From Paragordius varius (Eukaryota; Nematomorpha): a stretch of DNA of 64,000 nt. The DNA lies in assembly GCA_964247055.1 (NCBI GenBank), contig OZ176052.1, forward strand, positions 12,028,001 through 12,092,000. Direction: 5' to 3'. Made by a program: the position numbers and the translations under genes. The notes beneath the pieces were generated by a model, which saw only the letters and a list, made by a program, of their open reading frames with translations, was not told where the DNA came from and did no database searches. This document shows, piece by piece, positions 35,439 through 46,900 of the stretch (its first letter is position 1; each line of letters opens with the position of its first letter).

Positions 35439-35864
35439 ATGCTCCCTTTATCTTTGCTTAAGGCCGTTCAAAATCATCCTATGGTATTTAAATATTTTAT
35501 ATTAAGTTAGTTGAACTAAAAAACGGTGAAACCTACAATGGACATTTAGTTAGTTGCGATACATGGATGAATATATATTTGAGAGAAGTAATTTGTACTT
35601 CAAAAGTAATTAATTATGTAAAATGTAAGGAAGGTGATAGATTTTGGAAAATGGCTGAATGTTATATTAAGGGCAGTAATATTAAATATATGCGAATTCC
35701 TGATGAAATAATCGAAACTGTAAAGGAAGAAACTTTACCTATTAGCAAACCACACTCCCGATTAGGACCTAAAACATTTGGGAGGGGAAAATTTAAAAGT
35801 TATATACATTTTAATATATCTAGATAAACCGCAGCTATCAAAGCAACTTAAACCAAAAAAATAA
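35439..35864 (+). CDS. LSM4: U6 snRNA-associated Sm-like protein LSm4
   Basis: There are four exons, 35,439-35,483, 35,507-35,605, 35,630-35,798 and 35,824-35,864, with introns of 23, 24 and 25 nt, encoding 117 residues. The N-terminus [15 protein letters not shown] and the joined [18 protein letters not shown] follow LSm4 almost residue for residue. Sm1 is residues of about 16-48. Sm2 carries [11 protein letters not shown], with [14 protein letters not shown] between them. LSm4 is a ring subunit of LSm2-8 (U6 snRNP, nucleus) and LSm1-7 (mRNA decapping, cytoplasm). The usual long RGG tail is reduced to a few basic residues (GRGKFK...KPKK). Intron 2 has no stop and a multiple-of-three length, so retention would add eight residues inside the Sm fold. 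The stop lies 5 bp from the end of the convergent TRM61 gene. Confidence 0.95.
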
Positions 35865-35869
35865 ATTTA

Positions 35870-36740
35870 TTATATTAATTTATATGCAAATAATAAATAA
35901 CCACTATGTAAAACATATTTCATTGGTTTGCTTAAAATGTAATATTTTTTGTTGTCCCCATTTAAGGATACGAGATCATGTTCGCGGAAATTATAGGGTA
36001 TTTTTGTACATTGAATGGTTTCTACTTGAGAATATTTGAGAGAGTTAAGTCGACTTACTGTTTTTTGGCATTGTTCAATACAGGGACAGAATATGCAAAT
36101 CTGAGAACCTAAAAAATTAATCGTCTGCTTTATTAATACCTTTAGCTAAACGTTTAGTAACATTTCCCAAAGCTTTCCAGGGAGTTGGAATATCAAGAAT
36201 AACTTTGTTAACGTAGTCTCCAAAATTTTGATCAAACGAAATTTCATCACAAATATCAAAAGATAAAACTGTAACATTTTTGTCTTCATAACCGTGATTC
36301 CTCAATTCCTCTTGGGCAATTTTATATCTATCATCCCTATCAATTGTGTATAAATGTCCGTCAGGGAGAATGGCATTGAGAATAAAGTGGGATAAAGCAG
36401 CACTCCCGGTCCCACATTCTAAAACTTTATCATCAGATTTCAAATTAAGTTTAAATATAATAATGGATATGTCTGTAGTATACAATATTTGAGTCCTATG
36501 AGGCAACAAATCTATCCAAACATCTAACGTTGGATGCATTAAATAAACCCATTTGTTTGAATTGCAATAATATTTGGATCCATAAATCCGCCCAATTATA
36601 TGGTTATGTCGAATCGAACCAAATTTTGTTTGATGAATTTTATCTGCCTCAATTTTTATTAAAAATTGTGAATTTCTTCCTTGCCAAATTACAACTTCAT
36701 CGTTTATATCAATAATATCTTTATATCTGATTAAGCTCAT
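35870..36740 (-). CDS. TRMT61A: tRNA (adenine-58-N1)-methyltransferase catalytic subunit
   Basis: There are two exons, 36,740-36,140 and 36,108-35,870, with one 31-nt intron, giving 279 residues. It makes m1A58 in the T-loop of tRNAs using S-adenosylmethionine, as heterotetramer with TRMT6. The N-terminal beta domain (GSIRHNHIIG, WVYLMHPT) is followed by LPHRTQILYTTDIS, then SAM-binding motif I ECGTGSAALS at residues of about 108-117. The acidic loop is TIDRD, and LDIPTPW at about 182-188 contains the catalytic Asp region. The C-terminal CPCIEQCQ and HSGYLLFAYK match the family. I chose the Met at 36,740 because it aligns with the usual MSFxxYxE start. The frame stays open 87 bases further upstream without family similarity. 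Confidence 0.94.
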
Positions 36741-39026
36741 GGAAGAATGTAAGGATATCGAAGATTTCCTTTCCACATCAATTGCACTTTTGGAGGTATG
36801 CAACAGATGCTTTTTTATTTTTCTCATACCATATATAAATGTAACATGTTATCATAATCCTCAAAATATTATCAGGTTTTTTAAAATTAGTTTTTTTATT
36901 GCGGAAAAATTGGAAGGGCGTATATCAAAATTATCGTCTTCGCATCATCAATCAAAATGAGGTTTTGATTTCTTTAGCCTGTGTTAAAACGTCTTGTTAA
37001 TCTGTTAATACTCCACCAGTCCTATCGTCAATTATTATATTTTTTCCCAAATTGACACATTAATTTTAATATATAATTAAGTAGTATTGTTTTTTAGACA
37101 CCGGTTTATGTTTTATGAAAAACCGGTTTATAAGCGGTTTTTCAAATTTTTCGTAAAGATTTTTCTTTTAGGGTTTTTCGTTTATAAAGTACATGCGCTT
37201 TAAGTTATTATTTTTTTATAAGTTCAAAACCGTTTTTTATAGAAAATTATAACTAAATAATTTATTTTTATTGAATTGAGGCCCCGCTACATTTTTGGAA
37301 CAAATGGTTTTGTTCCGGTCTTATTTTAAGAAAAACATGACTTATATTTAAAAACGAGACTAGGAAAATGAATTTGTTGAGGTTTAAAAAATATTTATAA
37401 TTACATGATAATAAAATTAAAATCATAATTTTAATATAAAGATAAAGGAAATATTTTTATCTTATCCTGTTTGAAAGCGTAACTGTTTACAACCGTTTTG
37501 GTTTACCATAAATCTAATAGTGCGACCCCTTCCAGAAAAACGGTTTCATTTATCTATTAAAAAGTTAGTTATTTAATATTTATAATAATGGATTTATTAG
37601 AACTAATCCTAGCTCCAACTTTCTGTAAAATTTATTGCTTTTTCCTAGTATTATGCCAATTAAACCAATTTATTAAACCTAATTTGCTAATCTCAGACGA
37701 CGTCGATGTGGCGCATAGATAGATACGGTTTTCATATATTTATAAGCTTTCGATGTAATGATTATAAAAAAAACTTTGTAAATGGATATAAAAACCTAAT
37801 TTATAAAATGTGTAATCAATCATTTATTCTTTACCATTGATAGATTTGAATAAATTGTCTCTAAGGGTAAGATTAAAAAATGAAAATCAAATTAATAGTT
37901 AAAAATTGGTTTCGCTGTTTTAAAAATTTATAATGCTAAATAAAAATTTAAAATTTGGTGCTATGAAATAATTATTATTAAAACATGTAAGATAATGAAT
38001 GATAATGGATACTTACTTACTTTTCATCGATTGCCCTGTGTATAGTTGAGCCATTCTTTTAAATTGGATTCTTTGTTTATCGAATCAAGATGTGGTATAT
38101 TAAATAAATACTCCCCAAAATGATATAGTAGAAAAAGTATAAGTTACAGATTATCTAATAGCCATTTTCATTTATGCGCCTCTATTATGTCTAGCCATTA
38201 ATTTTAATAAGCTTGTTTAGGTCCACCCTTTAGCATATATTTATATATCATCTTTTGATGCATTTTTCCTGAAAAGGTGTATCATCATTTAATTCAATAA
38301 GAAGTCATTCATATATATTCCCACAAATGCGCCGATCATTTAAAAAATAGCAATAATATCAAAATATATAAAATGTTGATCGAAATCCAAAAAATATATT
38401 CTTATTCTCATAAATGAAATTATTCAAAAAACGACTTATATTAATGAAATGTGCGTGTTTTTAAAGTTGGAAAGCATGCGGGCCCACTTAATTTAGAAAG
38501 TGGCCATATATTTATATTACTTTCAAGGATTCTTTGTAAACCCATCTGAAAATAGGCTGTGTCTTTGATCCGATTTTCAAAAATTTCACTTATTCAAATC
38601 CAAGTGCCGATCCTAAGATCGCTTCTTCTCGATTTTCCAATTATTGTTTCGACTAAGTCCAGTGTCTCGTGTCAGGGACAGCTAATAAATTAGAAAATTA
38701 TCTGAATGTTAACATTTTTTAAAAATATGATTGAAGTTACATTTTTGTAAATTTTGTAATGTTTAAATACTTTTTTCTAAGGCTGGGATTGGATTCGAGA
38801 ATGATACTAAGATAATTTTTAATAAATGTCATTTTCATTAACATTAACAGTATTTATCCAACAAAACAATTGATCTATGATATATTAAACATAGGTTTTG
38901 CCCGTAAAAAACTTTAATTAAATCTCAAGTTGCTGTATGTTGATAGTACCTTTTAAAAAATTAAATATTTTATATCTCCCAAATTTTACTCTTATATAAA
39001 ATTTCTATAAATTGAAAGGAGTGGAA
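36741..39026. other. Gene-free stretch with possible missing 5' exon
   Basis: No complete gene is seen. About 37,090-37,270 repeats ACCGGTTTAT/AAGCGGTTTTT-like strings. The 5' exon or exons of the coiled-coil gene that starts downstream are probably hidden between about 38,000 and 39,020 but could not be identified. A short frame beginning ATGGATTTATTAGAAC at 37,589 is not supported by any similarity. Confidence 0.45.
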
Positions 39027-39864
39027 CGGTTTGAAAGATGAGATATCCGAGTACAAAACAACCCTCTCCAAATACAAAAATGAAGAATTAGCGTTACTCA
39101 AAAATCTTTCTGAAGGTTTGTAAACTACATTTTAAATATTTATTGTATTCAGGTCAGGATAAAGAATTGCAAATTGTCACAAAGTATGCGGAACAAGTTA
39201 AAAAATTAACGGCTAAAAATTTCTCACTCGAAAAAACGAGCAATAATTTATTACGTGAAAATATGAGTCTTAAAGAGGAATTGCATAAACTCCAAGAAAA
39301 ATGTAAAAAGGACCTCTATGAATGTGAAATCAAGACTGTAACCTTACAAGACGAAAAATATAAACAGCTACAAAGCGAAAGTTTATTAATTGTTAATATA
39401 TTTAGGTTCTTTAACCATTAATAAACTATCTGAAGAAAACGCTAAGCTAAAATTTGAAGCACTAAGCCTACAGGAACAATTAGATGCTAGTGAAATGCAA
39501 CATAGAAAAAAACTTAAAACCCTTAACCTTGAAGTATTGAATTTTTTTTATAATAAAAATAAATAGTTTGAAAATAAATTGAGTCGTTTACAAAAGTTAC
39601 CACAAATGGCAGATACCAATTCACATCAAATCTTTGAAAAAGTTTATTTTTTTTGGTTTACCAACTATAAATAATTTATAGAAGTTAGAAATGGTTACGG
39701 TCGAAAAAGATAAAGTTATTTCTGAACTAAAATCCGACATTGAAAACTTGAAGTTTAGATTGAGAATGGTTCAAAACGTGAATCATCCCAACAATAATAA
39801 TACAAATACTAATTATAATATGAAATCAAAATATGAGCCTCCATTGAAGAAAAAAATTAATTAA
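39027..39864 (+). CDS. Coiled-coil protein, 5' end unresolved
   Basis: Five exons are clear: about 39,027-39,115, 39,153-39,380, 39,406-39,533, 39,567-39,641 and 39,682-39,864. Introns of 37, 25, 33 and 40 nt join in frame. The product is rich in Lys, Glu, Leu and Gln with heptad spacing across nearly its whole length (for example NLLRENMSLKEELHKLQEK, KLSEENAKLKFEALSLQEQL, DIENLKFRLRMV). It then ends in an Asn-rich linker and a basic LKKKIN tail. This is a long two-stranded coiled coil. Such proteins serve in centrosome, Golgi-tether or motor-adaptor roles, but no diagnostic motif tells which. No in-frame ATG precedes a stop at the 5' edge, so at least one upstream exon is missing from this model (a possible acceptor is AAAG|GAGTGG). 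Confidence 0.7.
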
Positions 39865-40032
39865 TTTTTCTTTTTTTGTATGTGTGAAAAGAACCATATG
39901 GATTTAAAAATAAGAATAAATTAAATAATTACTAATTTGCAATTAATATATTATATTGTTGTGTTAATTGGGAAAAAAATAAAATATTCACATATTTATA
40001 TATATTTTTTGCAATTCACCAACTTACTTTGT

Positions 40033-41962
40033 ATGGCAGATAAAATTAAAAATTGTGAAATTATTTTGGAGAAAAATATTTATTTCCCGGGTGAAACGAT
40101 TAAGGGTCATTGCATATTACAAATCCAGGGCTCCATAGTTGTAAAAGGTAATTCTACCAATACTATCTTTTTAAATCATATAAAATATTAGGATTTGTGT
40201 TTTATGACGATTAAGATTTTTTTAAAAAAATTCTGATTTTCTATAAGTTTAATTTTTGTATTTATTTTTATAATTGTACCAATTTACATAATTTTTATTA
40301 GTTTTCATATATTTCAAAATATGCAAGTCGTATATTTATTGAATACTTTTGAAATAAACATTTCATATCCTTTCCGTATTATATATCCATAAACTTATCA
40401 ATCCCAACCAAATTAAAGCTTTATGTAACCAATCAAATAAAAAAAATTTTAAACTTAATTCTATTTTAAAACTATAACAAAGCATCGGGCTTGTTTTTTC
40501 AAAAAGTGATTGGGCTTTCTATTATTTTGCCATGTTGTTGCCAACTTAAATCAAATAATTCAAGATATATAATTAATAAATAAATAAAAAGTGCTAAATT
40601 TTTTCGTCATTATAATGAATAAGAACCTTTCGAACAATTTTTTTAAAAACATAAAATTATGATAATCTTAAAGGATATTAATTAAGTGTGTTTAGTCAAA
40701 AATTATTGATCATTTATATTAAACATTTTTAACTCAATATCATTAATTGACAATAAATTTCAATAATCTTTATATAATAAAACTTCATTATCTGTTTAAT
40801 GACTTCATTGTAAAGTAGTGGATAAAGCGAGTTTGGATTCCAAAAATGCACAATTTTTATATCATTCCTGTCAGCCATAGGCAGGGGAGCATTTAAAATT
40901 TCAATTTTAGTAATTGACCCTTAATTTAAAGGTAAAAAAGAGACTTAGAAATGTTTAAAATTTGTATTATATTATATTAAGGAATCAAAGCCAATTTGAG
41001 AGGTTTCGCCAAAACACGAAGAAATCAGAATGAACGTGAATATTCTCAAAATTACATTTTTGCGTCCTTATATCTGTCAAAGTTTACATACACCCCTTAA
41101 AAATAATAATTTGATAGATGTGACCAAGAACAAATATGGGAAGATGTGACTATTTTGAAACATTTGACTCAAAATACAAAATTCCCCTTTTGTTTCGATC
41201 TGCCAAACGACAATCTACCATGTTCATTTGAAAGCAAAATATGCCATATTCGCTATTGTATAGAAATAGTTATCTTATTTACAAATAGCTCTCCACTCCG
41301 TGAAGTCAAATATTTCAGTTTGATAGCTCCAGTGAAATCATATTTAACCGAAAATGATTTAGTATTCTTAATTTAACTATACCTATTATTTAATACAGAC
41401 ACCGATAGAAAAGAAAAGTAAAATGTTAAAATATGAATGGAGTATTAAAGCTCATAGTATTAAGTTAATTAGCAGACTAGAGCAATCCTGTTATAGTTGT
41501 GGCAATTTTTTGAAATTTAAAATACACTTACACAATGAAAGTCACACCCAATTAATACTAAAAATAGGGTTAAACCAAGTATAATAAGCGGATATAATTG
41601 TAGATTGTTAATTACAGTTTTGAAAATCATGAAGCCCCAATCAAAGTGGAAAAATTTGTAGAATTATTGAAAACACCCATGTTGAAAGAAAAAAGGTCAT
41701 TTAATTTTTCTTCATTTTCGCTTAAAATCAAGGTTCCAGTTGTTCCTCCATCTCTACAGGATGCCTGCAAATATTTGGACATTGCTTATCAAATAAAAGT
41801 TGAAATGGTTTATTTTATTTTTAGATATGTTTGCATGATAATAATTCACAGCAGGGCAATATTTTAATAGAACACATTTATCCCATTCAAATTGTCAATC
41901 TTTCAATGATGTACAATCAATCCTCAAGATTTCACATATTTTATGGTATCAATTATTTTTAA
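40033..41962 (+). CDS. Arrestin-domain (ARRDC-like) protein
   Basis: There are six exons, 40,033-40,147, 40,982-41,081, 41,118-41,361, 41,399-41,578, 41,604-41,798 and 41,825-41,962, giving 323 residues. All junctions are in frame. Intron 1 is 834 nt, while the others are 36, 37, 25 and 26 nt. The N-terminal arrestin fold shows NIYFPGETIKGHCILQ, then VVKGIKANLRG, and an FPFCFDLPND ... CSFESKICHIRYCIEI block, the typical core of the N domain. The C domain contains SCYSCGNFLKFKIHLHNES. Alpha-arrestins bind membrane cargo and recruit NEDD4-type ubiquitin ligases through PPxY motifs. No PPxY is visible here and the protein is short, so ligase recruitment is doubtful. It could instead be a VPS26-like or reduced arrestin. 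The intron 3/4 acceptor choice rests on reading frame. The last exon might be followed by another. Confidence 0.85.
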
Positions 41963-42170
41963 TTTATTTATTATGCAAGATTTTATTTAAATTACCTAAA
42001 ATTTATTAATTAACACAAAGAATTATTAGAAATATTTGCCATTTCTTATTTATGTAAATTAATATGGGTCAGAGATGGGCTTAATGCTCACAGCGCCTCC
42101 ATTTTAATTTCCTTTACTTGAATTCTGCGAGTTAAGTGGGCTCATATCTTAATTACGGGATATTTATATA

Positions 42171-42558
42171 TACCATTTAAAGTTCAAATTCACCCTTGAA
42201 CTCAAATTCACCCTTGAAAAATTCAAATTCACCTTCGAACAATTCAAATTCGCCCTAAAATAAATTATGTGTTTTTTAAGATTAAAAATTAGCTATATTT
42301 TTTTATATTTTTTAAAAAAAGAAATTTTGTTTAAAATTAAAATAATACTGAAAAATTAATGAACTATGCCATAAAAATATATTTAATTTTAATGATAAGT
42401 TATTTTAGACTGAAATTTGATAATTTATTTTTAGGGTGAATTTGTTCAAGGGTGAATTTGAATTGTTCAAGGGTGAATTTGAATTGTTCAAGAGTGAATT
42501 TGAATTGTTCAAGGGTGAATTCGAATTGTTCAAGGGTGAATTTGAATTGTAAATGGTA
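42171..42558. mobile_element. Foldback element with 'caagggtgaatttgaatt' minisatellite arms
   Basis: It begins TACCATTTAAAGTTCAAATT and ends AATTGTAAATGGTA, inverse to each other. The left arm holds about three decayed units (CAAATTCACCCTTGAA). The right arm (42,432-42,550) holds about six near-identical inverse units of about 21 bp. It sits at TATATA/TATA. The outer CCATTT...AAATGG ends and TA context equal those of the element at 12,764-13,431, although the repeat unit differs. Confidence 0.72.
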
Positions 42559-43247
42559 TATAAGTTTTTTTACACATACGCATTTTCTACAAAATTTATA
42601 TGTGTGAGCGGATTCACGTTTCTAGTTAAATGAAAAGTCGATGACTTTTTTCTATGGCTCGTCTTCAATTAAATCTAATAAAAATTAAAATATTTTTGGA
42701 ATCCTTACTTTTGCACATTTTTAATTACTTATTGTAAACAACAAATCATGGTTAAAATGCATCCACATATCTTAAATACCGAAAGCGCAAAAAACTAAAT
42801 ATAATTACCAAATATTTTTCTAAATATCACGTTTTAGGAATATGTCTCAAAAATTTTGGCTGGTAAAATATTTAATACCGCATTTTACATATACATATTG
42901 ATGTGATATATATAAACTATTTGCGGTTTATTTGGACAAAAATGTGATTATTTATAAACTTACAAATATTACATTAGCTCAGGAGATACTAAAATTTTTT
43001 CTTTAAGATTAAAACATACGTGTATCATAATAGCAAATATTCAGTAACATTTTATCTGTCCAATTTGACTAACATATATATAATTAATCAATTAAAAATT
43101 TAACATTAAATGAAACAGGAGGATTAAATTAATTATTTCAAAATGGCGCGATAGCGATGATACATGTGTTAATGGCTTTTTCGCTCTTAATTTATATAAT
43201 ATATTGCTAAATATTATATAAAATTGGTGAATTCTCACACATGATAG
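42559..43247. other. Intergenic DNA upstream of small orphan gene
   Basis: A+T-rich, with no gene and no repeat structure seen. The last 100 bases before 43,248 are the likely promoter and leader of the orphan gene. Confidence 0.4.
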
Positions 43248-43757
43248 ATGAATAATTCTATATTAGATTATTGCAGTAAAGATGTTGAGGGTGGTGAATA
43301 CGTTTCGCCTGAAATGCTGTGTTCACATATCGTATACGATGGCCAAAAATCCCAAACCCCTGATTATTACGTAAATTTAGCATTACCGCCAATCGATGAT
43401 TTACAAAGAAAATTTAGTAGCAGTGTCAAGTGTGGTGAAGATCACAAATTAATGATGATGTTGTCACAAAATGAAAAAAAACCCGCTTCCAAATCCATGT
43501 ATGTTACACGTTCAAATTATCATCCCAAACAAAAAGATGGAGGAGACTCTCTACCATTCATGTTTAAGCCACTGTACATGTGCGTAGAGGAAAAAGATTT
43601 AAATAAAATTAATAATAGCTATAATAAAACAACATATCAAGCCAAATGTAATGGTGGCATACTCCCACCAACACCCCAAATTTGTAATGAAAAGAAAGAG
43701 GAGAGTGATAAAAATTCATTATGTCATTACTCATTATCAGTCATTGAAAATATTTGA
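43248..43757 (+). CDS. Small orphan protein
   Basis: A single open frame of 169 codons runs from ATG to TGA. Its composition is protein-like (Cys, Asp, Pro and aromatic residues are frequent) in a region where chance frames rarely exceed 100 codons. It has no signal peptide, membrane segment or known domain. Visible features are VNLALPPIDDLQRKF, a basic mid-part and an LPPTP motif near the C-terminus that might be a phosphorylation or SH3/WW site. It is convergent with the DnaJ gene, 188 bp away. An intron-containing longer model cannot be excluded. Confidence 0.55.
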   Translation: MNNSILDYCSKDVEGGEYVSPEMLCSHIVYDGQKSQTPDYYVNLALPPIDDLQRKFSSSVKCGEDHKLMMMLSQNEKKPASKSMYVTRSNYHPKQKDGGDSLPFMFKPLYMCVEEKDLNKINNSYNKTTYQAKCNGGILPPTPQICNEKKEESDKNSLCHYSLSVIENI

Positions 43758-43945
43758 AAAGGTGTGCGAACACGCAATCAATCTATGGCAATTATATTTA
43801 TTTATTACAGGTAAATATTTATATATGTAAGTAATTAAAGTATGTATATGTACGTATTTATGTTGTGGTACAACTCACAACATAATATATACTTACATAT
43901 TACATATACAATCAATTTACATTAAAAATAGAGGGTGTTCATTCA

Positions 43946-46900
43946 TTACAAGGTATCATTCAAAATTTCTTTAGCCGATTGTGAAAGGTGTTCAGGGAAT
44001 TTGATGTTAAAACAAACGATGAAATCTCCGAAACGTGTCCCTTTAGATTTGGGATCAGGCAAGCCTTTGCCAAAAAAGCGTTTTTGTGTGTCAGGTGCGA
44101 TAATGTCTGTCAGCCGCAAAGTTTCCGTCGTTCCATTTAACAAAGGAACTTGAACCGATCCACCGCATAATGCCTTTAATTTTAACGATACATAAACAAA
44201 AAATGTTTTAAAACTCATACTGTTATTGTAAGTAATAAGGAGATGTATCAAATAAATGTGTAAAGTATGGAAAAGTTTTAAATAAATGATACTTGAGTTA
44301 TTTAATAACCTTGTTAATTGATAGGTGTGATGAAAGGTGAAACAAAGTTTAAACAACCTCAAAATTGATATAACGGAAGTGAAATTGTATATAACGGGAT
44401 TTATAAGCTACTTAACAAATTTTGTCATATTTAAATTTTTTATTAGAGCAGAGATTTTTATAAAATGCGATCCATAACACCATAATAAGCTAAAATTAAT
44501 TAAGTAATATAACATAGCTAACATATATAACTAAATGGATATTCAAAGCACTACATTCAACTTAATTCCATACCTTATTAGTATAAATTAAAGAGATCTG
44601 ATAAATTTTTTGATTTGCAGTATAACCTTACCTGTTTCAATGTGATCGTCGCTGTATATTTAATGTTTGATCCATCACGTTTATAGAGTGCGTTTGGTTT
44701 ATCGCGTATAATGAATATAATATCGGCCGGTATATGGCCTGGTAACTGATCGCCTTCTTTGGGAAATGTGATTCGAGTCCCCGACTTCCAACCAGGTTTA
44801 ATATCGATGGTTAGGACATTGTCAGTTTTATTGGTGGAGCCATCTGGCCCAACGATAGTTTTTGTAACTTTCAATTTTTTGGTACAACCTGTGCGGTAAA
44901 GAGATTAAATTAAAGGGACAACACATAATCAAAAATATTTTATGTCTTCATGATGCGTGTAGGAATAACACAGTAAATGAATTAAACCAATAATTTAAGT
45001 AGAAAATTAGCCAACAGTATAAACCTACCGACCAGGTCATTTCGATATTGCAAAAAATAAAACATTAACATTAATTGTACTCATTTAAAAAAGGAAATTA
45101 CCCAGGATCTATGAGCTAAATTATTGGACATAAAAGCTAATGTAAAATAACACCGAGAAAATAAGATTTCCGATAATTTCTTAACAACCGTTCTTTAAAT
45201 TAATGTTTACTTTAGTGTATATAACTATGAATTAACATCTACCTACCTAGTCATAACCATCTATTTTATCATAATATTAATCCAAAAATTAACATATTTC
45301 TTATTACAAGTATAAACCCTGACACACAGAATGTAAATAAATCCAAAACTAACATTTTTCCAAACTAATGAACATACATATTACATTCCAGAATGTAAAA
45401 AGCATCCAAAAATATGCGTTTTAAAACCTGTTTAATAAATAATATGGACATTAATGTATACCATACCATACCCTTATAAATGTCCTGTAAATCAATGTAT
45501 AAATCCTTTTCGACAGGCGCATCTTGAATCGGTTTTCCAGTCCCTGAATGTTGACCACCTCCTCCGGCTCGTCTAGGTCGGGCGCCTGGAGTTTTTCCAC
45601 CAGCGCCCCCATGACCACCCATTTGAAACATGTTACCACCGGGCTGGCCTCCAAATCCAAAGGCTTGGAATGGATCCCCGTTACCTTATTATGCAATGCA
45701 ATTCATTAAGGCATAAAAAGGTATTTTGTCAAATAAACGATTAATATTTTTTTAAACTAAAAAACCCATATATGTCCAGACCCAAAAAGGAATAGGTCCT
45801 TATTAAGTATAAATAGATAGATTTTAAAGTAAAATTTTTTGCAAAATGTGATATATATATAACAGTAAAATCAAGTAAACCTAGAAATATGTAGAGACAA
45901 AGCGTAACTAAAAAACATATATTTCCAAACCCAAAAGCTTAGAAAAGTCCCCGTTACCTTGATATATGTGAATTTTGAAGTAAAATATTTTTGATTTTTT
46001 TTGTGAAATATATAACAGTGATAATTAAACCGCTACCCAAAATGCTTTTTATGGCCTGAATTATTTATTTAAATGTTTGGATCTACTTATTTGGAGTATA
46101 AATATGTGCAAATGTGTCAAACAGCCTGAAAATTTTATTGGTATTATAACCGTTGAGCAAAAAAAAATATTTTTTTGGCCCTTTAAAATTGTTGGTGAGT
46201 ACCACTGTAAGTAAAAACAAGTAAACATATAATTATAAAAAACGAAAAAAAGACAAATTTTTTCATCTGACCAACACTGAGCTGGCCTCCGAATCCAAAG
46301 GCTTGGAATGAGTCTCCATTAACTACGTTTAAAATTTTGTAAAAAAAATAAAAGACTAATATTTTTAAAACCATACTTTTAAACCCCAAAAGCTTTATAA
46401 TAAATACGCATCACCTTATTATGTGTTTAACATTGGAAAAACGGTAATCTGTCAATAATTTTGTAACAGAAAAAATCCATATTTTTCTACCATCAAATCC
46501 AAATGGTTAGAATGGATATGTATGTATTAAAAAAATTTCATTTATCTAAACATAGTAAAATCTCTTTCTCTATTAAAAGCAAAATAAAAATAAAAAAAAA
46601 TTTTATAAAAGCAAAGAAGATTGATATTTTTAAATGGAATAATGAACAAAACCATTTTTTTCAAACCTAAGTCTAAGGGTTTAAAGGACCCCCATAACCA
46701 AAATTCTAAATGTAAAGGTTTACTGTGAAATACAGATAGTGAGACCGTTTTTTGTTTAAAGACTCAAAATATTACGAACTGTTATTTTTACACAAAATAT
46801 TACGAGCCATTTAAACATAAAAAACTGCTTTATATGATATAATATGTTATGGTTCAAATATTTTAATTATTTCAAAAGCGGTCCTATTTATGGTCGCAAC

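Noticed and set aside
39000-39110. ATG at 39,040 as start of the coiled-coil protein
   Set aside because: It is in a different frame from the coiled-coil exon and hits a stop at once after about 17 codons. The true 5' exon is elsewhere.
43946-44362. 138-codon minus-strand frame taken as a separate gene
   Set aside because: Only the part up to 44,173 is the last DnaJ exon. The upstream part is intron sequence that happens to stay open.
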